Below are positions 1-13,000 of a DNA stretch of 64,000 nt, piece after piece (position 1 is the stretch's first letter; the number at the start of each line of letters is the position of its first letter). Under the pieces are notes generated by a model. It was not told where the DNA came from, did no database searches, and saw only the letters and a program-made list of their open reading frames with translations. The position numbers and the translations under genes are program-made. The stretch is from Sphagnum magellanicum. Taxonomy: Eukaryota; Streptophyta; Sphagnopsida; Sphagnales; Sphagnaceae. The DNA lies in contig CM038917.1 of assembly GCA_021904315.1 (NCBI GenBank), forward strand, positions 10,214,041 to 10,278,040, in the 5' to 3' direction.

Positions 1-1267
1 CTTCTTGATTGTGATTTTTTACATTGAGAAAATAGATTATCATTTCAAAATGCCATTTTTTCAAATTTAGCCTTTACTAAACATGACATATCTTGTTATA
101 TAAGATCAAAGAACTTCAAAAAAGTCCTCATAACTCTTAATTTTGCTATTGTTTAGGTGAACATAGAATTTGCTTAATGCAAACCTATCAAATGCTATTG
201 CACTTAACAATAAGGAGGAAATGAAAGTTAAAAAAATGAAAAATATTGAGAGGTCCTCCACATCTTATCAAAATTCAACCTAATCCTTAATTCCAACACC
301 AAAAATCAATAACACTATTAATCAACTACCAACAAGAAGAGTAACAAACAACCCATTGCATAATGACTTTGCTAAGCTTTATAGCAAGTTCAAAGTTCAA
401 ACTAGAAACCTCCATCCCTATACATAAACACTCATATAGAGGCATGCAATTTTATGGCACATGGTTGTACATGAGATGCACACCTAATATTTTAAGTGTC
501 ATTCATACATTAGAGATATTTTTAAAATGAAAGAAACACAATATCCATATCCTCTCTTTGGTCATTCAAGGGGTGAAATTTAAAAAAAAATAGTAAAAAT
601 ATACATTGCCTTTAAATGAGGAGTGAAAATTAAGTGAAACTTAGAGTACATTGAATTTTGTGATAATTTGAGTTTCACGTTCTCTTCCTTTTTGTCTCCC
701 CTAAATAAATACTTTCAGCATTTTTATGCTTATTGGTATGATAATTATTTCAAATCTTATGCATAAAACAATATGATATTAAATTTCATCCCTATTTTGA
801 TAATTTTCATTTTTGTTTTCCAAGTAACAAGATTTGAAGTTGAAATAAAGGAAAAGGGGGGGGTGAAACAAGGACTCAAAGAAAAGGTCATTTCAAGATC
901 TTCTCTAATGAGTCAAGTTTGAGGCAAAATTCTATGCCCAATTTTTGCACCAACCTATAATCTCTTGTTTCCTATGGAGTGCAAAACCAACAAATCAGAA
1001 GTGAGAATGGGAGGAGGAGGGTCCACAAAGAGGGTTAGTTTGTTCACAAAGGAATTTGCAAACAAAACCCTCTCTCTTTTGAAAGGGGAGAACTACCTCT
1101 TCTTCCTTGCAAGGGATCCACAAAGGAAGTGTAACTGAAGTTGAGCAAATTCTTGTTATAGTAAACTTGGCGTTAACCATGCCTAAATTGCAGAGACAGC
1201 CAAGCCCAAAACCCCTCAAATCCCCATTAAAAAAAACAATTACAACAACAACCACAATAATAATATT

Positions 1268-1395
1268 GCACCACCACTCAATTCCAATTCTTTACAATAA
1301 TAATAAAAAATAAAAATAAAAATCATATTCCACCAACACCCAATTCCAATTCTTTATAATCAAATTACACCACCACCCAAATTCCAATTGTTTAC

Positions 1396-1427
<32 letters not shown>

Positions 1428-1470
1428 GATTATAGTAATATTTATGCCACCACCCAATTCCGATTCGTCA
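1268..1470. repeat. Diverged tandem repeat, CACCACCCAATTCC unit
   Basis: Four spaced copies of a unit resembling CACCACCCAATTCCAATTC, followed by TTTACAATAATAAT, begin near 1268, 1331, 1368 and 1446. The third copy carries an expanded AAT microsatellite (about 1396-1425). Spacing is irregular, as expected for a decaying minisatellite. No coding function is apparent. Confidence 0.7.
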
Positions 1471-4400
1471 CCACCCCATCCACCGCCCAACAATGTGGTA
1501 CCACCTATTTCAAGCTGGTAGGTACCTTCTTCCCCTCTATCCTCCCCTCTCCCTCTCCCTTCTTACTATATTCCCTCTCTCTTGGCTCCCAGGAATTTCT
1601 CTCAATTTGGCCCCTACAATTCTCATAATGGCCGGCCATGGATGCGGCGCAACGTTCTGCCACTTCCCCCAAATTAACCACCCTCATTATCAATTAACCA
1701 TCATACTCTACTAGAGGTTGATCTAGCCTATTCATTGTTTTTTCTCATTGTTTGCCCTTGGTTGGCCCAATGTAACTTAAAAAGATGGACAATGCCCATT
1801 GCCCGGTCAATCCCGGGTCAATCTACCTCCAATGACCCAAAAAGGCTGTTGGGGAACTGGATCGGATGAGGATCTTCATCCACCATGGATGGGATGTAAC
1901 TCCCAATGTGGTTGATTAATTAACCCCAGATGTTAAGCATCTCTTATGAAATTGGTGGGTACTAACTATTCACCAAGATGGAGATTTGTAGTATTCCCAG
2001 GACATGAAACCACCTTACCCCCTTTATGAAGTTTGGGGGTTCAATTTACCTTCATGTAGGTATAGAGCCTAGTTGCAGCCCAAAAGTAAGATAATGAAGA
2101 AGAAAAGCAAGCTCTGTGTGTGTGTGTGTGTGTGTCCATTCCCATGTCTCTCAAACTGCATTGGTTGTCAAGGCAGAAGAAGATTTGTTGGGGCTCTTCC
2201 CTGCAATGAATTCACACCTATTGTTCATTTGTACATAGAACTGGATACTCCTCCCTACCGCCCTCTCTCCCTCCCTCCCTCCCTCCCTCTTTGTATTATC
2301 TTGAGATCATCACCATAAGTCCAGTTAACATTCATTCCGAAGCAGTAACAATATTTGAACTTATCATCGGGTCTTTTGAAAATGTGAATCAAGTAGTCAA
2401 AGAAATTGCAGCTGTGATGATGAGTCCATGGCTGCTGGGCCACGCCCCTTCTTCTTAGTGTCTGTCTAGTGTGCTCTTCGACTATCTATCTATCTAGCTG
2501 CCACTCTAGTACAGTACTGTAATAATACCTTGGCCATTTCAACACATGGTCCGTCCAATAATTAATAAATTAATTAATTTTGAAAAATTCATTTCAATAA
2601 ATGAAATATTCCTAAGTATTCAGGATTGTCATTCACAATCGTTTTTTTTTTAATTTGGAAGAAATAAAATTTGAAAATTTCAACATTTCTGTAAATGATA
2701 TAAGTAGTGTCGAATTGGCCAAAGTACTAGTGTATGCTGAAGGAAACCAACCAAGGTAAACCACCGAATTAAAAAGCCTATCATCTTATACAAAACAACT
2801 AGGCTGCTGACCAAGCAAAACTTGTTAGGAAGTATCATTGGTTCTATGAGTCATGACACAAGAAGAAGTATTTTAGTAAAACCCGCTAAATAAAAATCAA
2901 GGGATGAGAACTCATCCATCAAAAAGTAAGTACAAGGCAAATGAGAACACAAGGAGACACAACCCAAAAAAAAAAAAACAAAAGCCAACAATCAACAAAA
3001 ATCAGGTAAAGATCATTGTGGATCAAAACTAGCTTAACACATGGGGGTTAAGAAAAGGTGTAGAGTCCATGAGTGTGCACACCACCGCCCTCACAACAAA
3101 CATGTAATCAACCCCGAGGTATAAGTGCCAAAACCTAATGCTCACCTTGTTTGTTAGTGCAAGGACAAGGTTGCAAGGTTGAAATTGTATACATAATTGT
3201 TAGAGTTTGTGAAACCCAATTAAAATCTATCTATATGAATATGAAGGAAGGTAGTTTGTTTTGTTTGTGACGTTGAGCTCTCTCCCAAATCACAGCTCCT
3301 CTTACCCATGCTTGTGGTATATTGTTAGAAAGCTGTTGATGAGTAGGGATGGATGGAGTTGGTTTCATAATGTTTTGACCTCCGTGGAGACGTTATTAAA
3401 TATTGAACAAATTTTTCACTGAATATATATGTAAATCAAAGTTAACCATGAGATTGTTCAAAGTTAACCATTACATGCTCTTGATATTGTTGAAAAGCCT
3501 TTACTGAGTAAGGTTTGATGAAGGTGATTTGAAAATTTTTAGACTTAAAGTGTGAGAAATATTGAATTTTGAGTTATTTTTGTGACTAAATTCAATTAAA
3601 TTACAAAATATGATTTTAGAATGAAAATTAAATTGGGTAATGAGTTCCCAATTGGGCCAACAACACAAGCTACACTATGTCAAAGAAGGACATGTTAAAA
3701 GCAATTGGAGTGACCTGACACCACCCACAAATGCACCACCCCCCTAAAATTTTCATTTTGAGGCCATTTAGTTGGATGAACCCCAATTTTAGAACCCTTG
3801 GCTATGGGGAGCTGGGGAACAAGAATCAAATGAAAAAAAGTGTCCTATATGTGCACCATTCATCCATAATGGTGCAATGGTGGGTGTTAGTTCAATTGGA
3901 CGGTTAAAAGCAAAATATATATTTAAAAAAAAAAACTTGCATCATGCAACATGCAAATACTAGTTCACCAAGGCAACTCTTTAAAAACAATGTGAACACA
4001 CCGATTTGAACAATCTCATTGATCATACGAGCTTTTTTTTTTTCCAAGCCTTAGACACAAGCCTATTCCACGTACCATGTATATTCATGTATAATACTTT
4101 TAACACTAATACTATGATACTTGTATGTATATAGACCATGATTTTTTTTTTTCAATTTTTATTATTGAAAAATTGGTGTTTTTTTCCCCCCCCCAAAAGT
4201 TAGCAAAAGTAGTCAAAGTTACACTAGAAAAACAAAAGAATTCCAAAAATTTCCCCCTTTTTTGGGTTGAAAAAATAACAAAAATTGTCAGCAAATAGTG
4301 AATTTTGTCTGCACATCTTTGGCCACATTTCTTTTGGCACAATCAGAATCCAAAGTGACCAAGGATCACTCATAATGACTAGTGCATTAATGAGGGATCA

Positions 4401-6428
4401 CCAAAATTGTGTGAAGGAAGGCAGGTGAAGAGAATCCTTGTCTCACTGACCATAACTTATGACACCCAAAATAATCCCCCAACCTTTTTTTTTTCCCCTT
4501 CTTCCTAGGATCATGGCTTCATGGCTTCAAAGCTCCCAAGTTTTTGTTAGCAACTAGCAATAACCCTAATATTATTGAGCTCTTAGACCAAAATAGAAGT
4601 TCAAGTTCTCTTTTAAAAAAAATCAAAATGGGGGGAATTTTGGAATTAACCCTTGGGGGTACATACTTAGCCCCCAATCTCTCTTTCTCTCTCTCCCCCC
4701 CCCTCACTTCATCTTTTGTGTTGCATTTGGAGGTTGAAAGTTAAAAGCTTGACATTCATTCAAAATGTGATCATTTTGCAAGGTCCAAAAAGGGTGAGAA
4801 TGAAGACCAAAATAGCAGGTCAGAAGTGAGAAGAAGAAGAAGGAAGAAGAAGAAGGAGGAGGAGGAGGGAACAACACTCAACAAGCATTTTTCTAATAGA
4901 AAGTTTGGTTAGGTGAGGCTCTTCTCCAAGGGTAGGTATCCTAACAAACAACATGAAAGGGGAGGTGGGGGGAGAAGAAAGATGAGCCACATTACAAAAA
5001 GGAAAAACAAAAAGAAGAAATTGTTTTTAGAAAAGGTTATGTTTTAGGAAGGAAAGTGGAGTATGGTAACCAAAGACTAGGTATATAGAGTGAGGAACAA
5101 ATTTAGAGCCCACTTAAAAAACAATTTTTTTTTTTTTTTTGTTGACAAGAAAGACAACAACCAAAAAGAAAGGGGAAAAAAAAACATTGATGCACCATGG
5201 TGGAATGAGGGCTTAGTATATAAGGGCCCCATTCCACCAAGGAATGTTGAGATGGTGTTCCATCAAGTGCTTCTTTACCAAAGGAAGTTGGAAAGTGACC
5301 AAGGGAGAAAGGATGATGGTGTTTGGAGAATACAAAAGGAACAACAAAAACTACAATTATTTACCCAAAAAGAAAGAAAGTTAGGATGGTCTTGGAAAAT
5401 ACATAATTAAAAATAATAATTCCAAAATTTGAAATAAAATAAAATAAAATAAAATTACACCCTTAAGAACAAATGTGAAGAAGGTAAGGGGTTTAGTGTG
5501 AGACAAAGGGGGCCCATGGAAGATGGTGATTAAGCAAAGCAAAGCGGTGGGCAAATTGCCTCTTCCACATACCCTAGAGTCAGACCCAATTGTCATTAGG
5601 TTTTCCTCATCACTTTGAGATCTTTGTTAGGTTATTAATATTAGGGTTTGTTTGTTTGTTTGTGGATAAACTTAGGTAGCTCATCATGTAATTAAAGTCT
5701 ATCTCTACTAGTTTAGAGGCTTGAGTTGGTAATAAATTTTCCTTCTACCCCATCCCCTAAATGGTAGCAAACACTGAAAAGACAAAAACATGGGGTTGGA
5801 GGGGGGGGGGGGGGGGGGGTGGCACCACCAACAAAAACTAACTTTGGTTTGGTCAAAATTAAGACCCAAGTTAACTTCTGACCTAAGCTACCTTTTACCC
5901 TAGTTTTGACCCCCTCTTTATGGCGGTGCTAGAAGGTTCCTAGTTCCTACTAACTTTACCCTAGTAAGTGTTAGGCTAGAAGAGGTTTATTAAAACTCTC
6001 TTGATGAATAGAAGGAGAGAAGGGAAAGGAATATGGCATGGCATGCACACACCTCGTTTTGTTTGATTTTTTTCCTCTAAAGACTTTGTGTTTTTGTGTG
6101 ATTTTTTTGGCAAGTGCCCCTATTTTGCCAAAGGAAAAAGGGGAGAGCTTGGTTAGTAGGATTAGAATTCCTACTATTGTGCAAATGAATTCTTGGGTAA
6201 AGTATTTTCTTCCTTGCTTGTTGATTTGTCACGTGTGTCATGGTGTTTTTGTTCAACTCTTGTAATTTGTCATTACAATGCAATGAGAAAAGCTCATATA
6301 CGACAACACCCTACAGAAAACAAAGTATAGGAATTTTTTGTTTCAATATTGTTATAACTGGTGGACAAGCTTGGAAAATAATGACAAAGAAGCTTAGAAT
6401 CAACGGGGCCACCACTTTACTTCCTAAA

Positions 6429-6469
<41 letters not shown>

Positions 6470-7637
6470 GTTGTCACATGACCCTTTTAACCTTTTGGAA
6501 AATATTACATGGTCTGAGGGGTCTTTAATGTCCGAAGTACAGAAAGTACTGTCACATGTTTTTTTCCTCCATGCATGCCCTTTGCCCATATTTAAAATCT
6601 AAGGGCCAAAAAATTATTATTGAAAAAGAAGAAGAAGAAAAAACCCCATGTTTATAACTTGCTTAGAAGGCAAGGAATTTATCATATAACATAACATGCC
6701 ATGTGAAGTATATAGCATGCTACCTCTCACATAAGATGGGGGAGGGATGTGTCCGGGTATCACCCAATTTTTTTAAAGGAAATTATTAAAATGGGCCAAG
6801 GGCCGATATGGTTTTTTGAAAAAAAGAGGAAAAGTGGCAATACTTTTGTAGTGTCTGTTGGCATTAAAGATCCTTTGGGGCCTATTGGACATGTTCCGTT
6901 TCAAAAGCTAAGCTTTGAAAACTCCCGTGACTATAGCTTATACATATGATACCCGACCATGATGATCATGGGTGTGATATAACATAAGCATAAGTATATA
7001 TCTATATCTATATCTATATATATATGTATGTATATATAATAATTGTGCGACACTTGTGGGTATAGCCTAATATGCACACACTTGTCATGTGTGACCACTT
7101 TTTTTTTTAAAATTAAAAAAAGAAATCGGTAACTAATGGATAATAGCAGAGTACTATGTAATGTACGGGATGGATGGAAGTAAGTAAGTAAGTAAGTATG
7201 GGGGGAGTGCACGACCCAATTATCCATCTATGCCTTATCAGCTTTTGACTGGAGTTTCATGACTCATGTTAGAAAGTTTCCCTTTACTTAACCGGGGTTT
7301 GCATTCTCAGTGGCTGACTTGAGGTATCTATCGGAATTGCCCACAAAGTTGACCTCGAATAATATGGGTCATCATTTACAAACTTATGCAGGTGGGTCAA
7401 GTTTAGAAGTGGAAATTTATTTTTTTAAAAAATGCTCGGCTACTACCAGAGGTTTTGGAACATATGATGTGTGAATTTGGGCACACATTTGGTGTGTGCT
7501 TAATTATTTGTTTTACCAACGCCCCCCCCCCCACCCCCCTTTTTCGTTCTATGTGTCATCTTCTCTAGAGAAGTCTAGAGTTAGGACTTGAGTTTCTACA
7601 GACTTTTTTTTTACTTCACTACCAAAATAGACTTTTC

Positions 7638-7743
7638 CTTATGGACCTCGTTTTGCTTATCATGTTGTGTGTCGGGTGCAAGTTTTTTTACTTATGGACC
7701 TCGTTTTGCTTGTCATGTGTGTCGGGTGCAAGTTTTTTTTCTT
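7638..7743. repeat. 53-bp tandem duplication
   Basis: A unit starting CTTATGGACCTCGTTTTGCT and ending GTCGGGTGCAAG plus a T-run occurs twice head to tail, from 7638 and from 7691. The copies differ by a few bases, including a small insertion in the first copy. It is a recent local duplication in intergenic DNA. Confidence 0.85.
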
Positions 7744-9205
7744 GGGGCCACACCTCCACAAGGACTTACTTATTCCAACAATTTTTTTTTTTTTTAGGTT
7801 CAACCAAACACCCCTAGTTGCTGTTGGTGTTAGTCATCGTGTGGTGTGACCTACCATCACCAGCACCACCGCTTTCTTAACTTTGCTAAAATAGGTGGTC
7901 CGTCACCTAAGTGAAAAATTCACTAGAAATCCCCATACTCTCCGTGTTTTGTGACTACCCTACCCAAAAATGTTCGATTATCCCCCGTCATACCCATCCC
8001 CTCAGATTGGAGGGTAGCCAGCTGCCCATTCCCCATGCCCTGTTGGCAGTTGTGTGGTCATGTCCAATTGAGCCAAGAAATAAACTTCCCGATTAACCGA
8101 ATTACATGGCCAAGTAGAGTTGAGAGAAAAAATTGTCATTCAGTGGTCCAACCTTGCCCGTCCCTACCCCACTCTTTTTTTTTTCCCAGACCCATTTGTT
8201 TGCCTTTCCGATCCATCCCCCATCCCCACATGTCCCCCTCCGGCTCGCATATCACTATTGTTCTTCAAGTTTTTTTTTTTTTTTTTTTTTGGTGGGGGAA
8301 CTCGGGAGGGGGCCATGAGTTTGTTTGCCAATAAGTTACTACCAATGACTTTCATGGTTATTTTGGAAACAAGCCCTTTAAAGAAAAAAAATTGTGGGAA
8401 AATACGAGATAATTTGATGAACTAGCCTATAGGGGACCCTTAAAAAAAAAGTGAAAAATGGTTATAGGGGGGTTCGGGTGATCTGAAGGATGTATGTTCG
8501 GGTGGTGGTGGTGGGGTGGCGGGATCCGAAACAAAACATACTTTCCTATTTGAGTCCTAGTGATTTGGAGATTTGTTGTGCGTATTATAGACAAGAAACT
8601 ATGTATTGGAATCTGCATGGGCCAAAAAAATTCCCCCCTTTTGTTGGGTCTCATACCTAGGCTTTGCTACTCATTTTCAAATGCAACCCTAGAATGTTAT
8701 CATTTGTGTAAAATAAATTAAAAAAACCACAGATTTTTTAAAATTAAAAATTAAAAATTTCTAAATATATAATTATTTTTTAAAAAATCAATAATTTTTA
8801 ATAAATTAATTATCCCACTCAAGGGTTTTAAAAGCCACCCAAAAAAAAAAACTAGGCATACCACACTAGCAGCCAGCTTACTCCTAAGGCGACCTACCAG
8901 CCAAAAAAAGGGAGCCGGGGGGTGGGGGGGGTGTTTTTGGCCGGGTCCCAAGTTACCAGTGTCAAAAAGCTTTGGGTAAAACAAGGGAAAACCAAAATTT
9001 ATTATTAAAAAAATTTTAAAAAAAAAAGCCCACCCACCCTGCTGCATTCATTCGTTCACGTATTCATCCGTAGCTTTATTCATCCATCGGTTCATTTCAT
9101 TTATCGATATGTCGTTGGAAAATTCAACGCCGATGAAGAGATGGATGAACATCGTCGACTGAATGCTGAGTTTTCATCCTTATATTTCGTTCATCCGTGA
9201 AATTC

Positions 9206-9225
9206 AACGTCGATTCATCGACGTT
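9206..9225. promoter_or_regulatory. 8-bp-arm palindrome with ACGT cores in the GLT1 promoter
   Basis: AACGTCGATTCATCGACGTT is a perfect inverted repeat with 8-bp arms around a TTCA centre. Each arm carries an ACGT core of the kind bound by plant bZIP factors. It lies about 100 bp upstream of the TATA-like box of GLT1. The symmetry is seen directly; a regulatory role is inferred. Confidence 0.5.
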
Positions 9226-9253
9226 TTCATCCAGCCAACACAGGGATGCGGCG

Positions 9254-9289
9254 CACGTTCCCCTGGGATGGAATATTCCGTGGAACGTG
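9254..9289. promoter_or_regulatory. Nested dyad: CACGTTCC / GGAATATTCC / GGAACGTG
   Basis: CACGTTCC (9254-9261) and its exact reverse complement GGAACGTG (9282-9289) flank a perfect 10-bp palindrome GGAATATTCC (9270-9279). The outer arms contain the ACGT core of G-box-like elements. The inner palindrome fits the pattern nGAAnnTTCn of a heat-shock-element dimer, although the third GAA is not in register. The block sits 36-71 bp upstream of the TATA-like box. The structure is seen; transcription factor binding is inferred. Confidence 0.5.
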
Positions 9290-9324
9290 GGGAGCGTTGA
9301 GGGAGGGAGTGAGAGAGAGAGCGT

Positions 9325-9330
9325 TATAAA
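9325..9330 (+). promoter_or_regulatory. TATA-like box of GLT1
   Basis: TATAAA lies in GC-richer sequence just downstream of the dyad elements, in the context GCGTTATAAAGAAAGC. If functional it would place the transcription start near 9355-9360. That gives an unspliced leader of roughly 680 nt before the GLT1 start codon. No transcript data support the exact start. Confidence 0.5.
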
Positions 9331-9658
9331 GAAAGCGCGCGCACACGCCAGTCTCGTTCTCGTTTTTGTTCCTTTGTCGCTTTTCTTCTTCTTCCTCTTC
9401 TCCATCTCTCGTCGTCGTCGTCTTCATCATTTGCAACTCCTCCTCCTCTTTGCGTGCTCATCATCCCTGTCTTTTTGTTGAGCGAGAATCACGCATTTTC
9501 AACTATCTTGGCTCTGATTTGGTTTGGTTTGGTTTGGTTTGGTTTTCTTCCTCCTCAATCAGCGGCGAATTTCGTTGTTGCGGGGGACGGTTGTCGGTTT
9601 TGGCGTACACACACGCAGACGCAGTCTCTACATGCTGCTGCCTGTTTGTGATCTTTGA

Positions 9659-9901
9659 ATGAGAATCGTGTACTAGTAGTCTGTGGGTGGGGAGCATAGA
9701 CAAACTGTCTTGGGAAATCTGTCTTCTACAAACAGACCGTGATGATGAGTTGTTGGGCTTTTTAAGGGAGGAAAATCAACGGATTTGGGTTGTGGGATCT
9801 GTTGGAAGATCTGTGACGAGGAGGAAGAGGCGAAGTGAATCGTGGGTGTGGGTGGTGGTGGTTTTGTGAGTAGAGTGATGGATTCGAGGACGACGACGTA
9901 A
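9659..9901 (+). promoter_or_regulatory. Three short upstream ORFs in the GLT1 leader
   Basis: The leader holds three complete short reading frames upstream of the main start: 9659-9676 (5 codons), 9742-9765 (7 codons, two adjacent ATGs) and 9878-9901 (7 codons). None overlaps the main ORF. They would impede scanning ribosomes if kept in the mature leader, so they could tune GLT1 translation. An intron in the leader could remove some of them; I could not exclude that. Confidence 0.45.
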
Positions 9902-10035
9902 CACACTTCTTAAGTCTCTTTGGTGGAGAAGCTTCTTCAGATTCTGGCATTTACTAGTGGGTGGTGGTTGTAACGTTTGTGGGGAAACAAACCGAAGACG
10001 GCTCTCAGAGACTCGGGAAGCAGCAAGCAAAATCC

Positions 10036-13000
10036 ATGGCTGCTGGTGCGTTGCGCGCTCCCCTCCTCAGATTGGAAACTAGGAACAACTTCGTAGTAGC
10101 ATCACCAAGACGACAAGGCGGCGGTGGTGAGGCAACAGGCAGCAGCGTCGTCTCTCCAGCCACCACAGCATGCTTTTCCACCACCACCCAAAACAAGGGT
10201 AGTAGAACCTCCTGCAGGACTCTGGTGGCCTCGCCGGCAGTCTATGGATCCCGCAACCTGTTGCAGGGATCCACCAGGTACGTGGGACTTAGGAAAGAGG
10301 ACGATGGAGTTGGATGCGACGCTTGTAAGAGGGAGCGGAGGAGGAGGAGGAGGAGGAGCAGCGGCAGCCAGTTCTGGTGGCAGCACTTGGAAGGTCCTGC
10401 AAGAGCACCGCTTCTGCGTGTCGTGAAGGCGGGTCTTTCGGCAGTGCCAGAAGGGAATCTGGGTCTCTATGATCCAGCCTTCGACAAAGACGCTTGCGGT
10501 GTAGGCTTCGTCGCTGAGCTCTCGGCCAAGCCCAATCGCAAGACCGTAAGTCCCCTCTCTAATGCCTGTCTCTACGTCTCGTTCTGAAGCTTCAGATTTG
10601 GTTCAGATCTGCTGCACTACTCCTCTGAATGGCCTGCCGTAACCGGGACATGGCGAAGAAGATTACCCAATTCTTGTTCCGGCCAGGAATCGAAGAGTCG
10701 CGTATTCATTGCAATGGTTGCAAGATTTGGTTCTTCTTCTTGTGCATTTTTCTTCTAGTATACGAAATTGGGCGTCTCGCGGATGGAGGTGCGGGATTGT
10801 TTGTTGTTGAGGCCCCTAAGATTTGATCAGACAAGACTCTTTGTTCATGTGACTGACTGACTGACTGACTGACTGGATCCTCTCTCTCTTTCTCTCTTGT
10901 GGGGGCACAACAACAACAGGTAACAGACGCAATTGAGATGCTGGTGCGCATGGCACACAGAGGCGCATGTGGATGCGAAACGAACACTGGCGATGGAGCC
11001 GGAATCCTTGTTGCGCTTCCCCACGACTACTTCTCTGCGGTAAGCAAGGAAACAAAATCAATCACTCACCCACCCAACCCTTAATTCTTCTTCTTCTTCT
11101 TCTTCTTCTTCTTCTTGTTGCGGTAGTGACATTTTCTTCACTGATTGATCCATTGACGCAAAACCGCAATAAGAAAATGCAACCTGACTGAATACGGTGA
11201 TGGGTTTTGCTGCAAGAAGAAGAAGAAGAAGAAACATCTGTGAGGGACGAAGCTTTTGCTTGTCTTGTATGCTTGAATTGCTGCTGAATCTGCTGCTGTT
11301 GCCTTGCTTAATGATGGATCCTGCATCACAGGTTGCACAGGACGACATCGGGTGTGATCTTCCGGCAGCCGGCGAGTACGCGGTGGGGATGATCTTCCTG
11401 CCCACCTCGGAAACAAGACGCGAAGAGAGCAAGAACGTCTTCAACAAGGTACAGCGCAAAATACACTCTCGCTCTCATACATACATAAATACATACATAC
11501 ATACACAACTACATAGGTACGTACGTACACATAATACTTACCCAACCTATCTACATGTGTAAGCATGTACCTACATACTTCTACTTGATCAGATACGTAT
11601 GTATGTACGTATTCAAATGTCGCCCCTGCCTTTCCTTCTTCAACCATTTGTATTATTGGTACCAATAATCTTCCCCTGGGAACTATGGACAAAATAGGGA
11701 CAAAAAGGAATTACTATTGTTGTTGTTTTTGTTTGGTTGTTTTGTTTGTTTGTTTGTTTGTTTTTAGAGACATGTTGTTGGGTTTTTCCATTGGGGGTGG
11801 AGGGGAGATATTGGTGTCCCATATGTGGGCCTGAGGAAGGAAGTTGTTATGTGGGTGAGGGTCAGGTGAGGCTTGTTATGTTTAAGGATGTTGATTTAAA
11901 ACATTATCCATTGTGGTTAGTTGGAGGTTTGGTGGTGGCAGCCACAGTGGCTGTTGTTTTTGTTGTTGTGGGTAAGAGGAATATTTGTTTGATTATTTGT
12001 TACATATGTGTGTATATTTTTGTTGTGTGTGTTTTGTTATAGTTATGGGTGTTTGTGTGTGTGTTTTTGTGTATGTGTTTTTTCTTTCTTTCTTTCTTTC
12101 TTTCTTTTCCCCGGTCATGGGCGGGGGCATGGCATTTTTGTGTTGCTACAGGGGATCTCTCAAGTCTCTCTACTATTGAATCCTGACATACAACACAAAC
12201 TATGCGCTGGGTCGCACTGTAAGTGGCTGCTGAATATGATGCTCCCACCATGCGCTGGCTTCAAGCTCTTTTAAGAAAAAAAACCCAACTCAAATTATTG
12301 TGTCATTGAGCTCTAGCAAGGTTTTGTTTTTTGGCTACATTGTTTTCCCCCAGAACATATGCACATATTTATATGTACTTCATTTGTTTCTCAATTTTGA
12401 TATTCTATTGGGTGTGAAATTCAACCCAGTGCTTGTTCTTCTTTGTTGATTCTTTGGATGTAGGTGGCAGAGTCACTTGGTCATAGTATTTTGGGATGGC
12501 GTCGAGTGAAGACTGATAATTCAGACCTTGGACAATCAGCTTTACAAACTGAACCCATTGTTGAGCAAGTGTTTCTCACTCCAAACTCTCGATCATCTGC
12601 TGGGTTTGAGCAACAGGTACAACAAATTACTTACAATACATTACTTTGATCAACCAAGTCCAGAGATTTGCATTCAAACCTCAAAAGTTCAAAAACAAAT
12701 CCTTTCTGACCTCCCATCCAACTGGAAAAAACACACAAAATTAACTTAGATGTTTACATTGTTCAAAACACAGCAAATGGTGTAGAGCAGCTACCATCAA
12801 TTTTCTGGGTCAAACAAGGCAACAGCAGCTAGATCCATTCAACTAATTTTGTGAAGTGGGTTTCATACCATAGTGTGAATTATGGTATGTTTAGCACGAA
12901 GAGAAAACTGGTGCTTATGTGAAGCTTTGTAATAGTGAAATTGTGGTATGTTTAGTATGAAGAGAAAAGTGGGCTTTGCTCACTTGTGAAATTTTGGGTG

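Larger units (their letters stand above)
1..9040. other. AT-rich intergenic region with low-complexity tracts
   Basis: I see no supportable gene here. The sequence is AT-rich with many homopolymer runs. Simple repeats include (TG)n near 2115-2135, a CCCT tract near 2265-2290, (GA)n near 6432-6467, TATC/TA tracts near 7003-7036, and a run of about 20 G at 5800-5819. Open frames in this stretch are short, biased by homopolymers and show no family motif. Two small direct-repeat clusters are listed separately. The region ends where composition changes at about 9.04 kb, approaching the GLT1 promoter. Confidence 0.7.

Noticed and set aside
5090..5410. 106-codon open frame on the plus strand
   Set aside because: Begins in a poly-T/Lys-Phe low-complexity tract, has no family motif and lies in repeat-rich intergenic DNA.
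10849..12108. Regular short repeats considered as a CRISPR-like or satellite array
   Set aside because: They are ordinary microsatellites in GLT1 introns, without spacers or constant repeat units.
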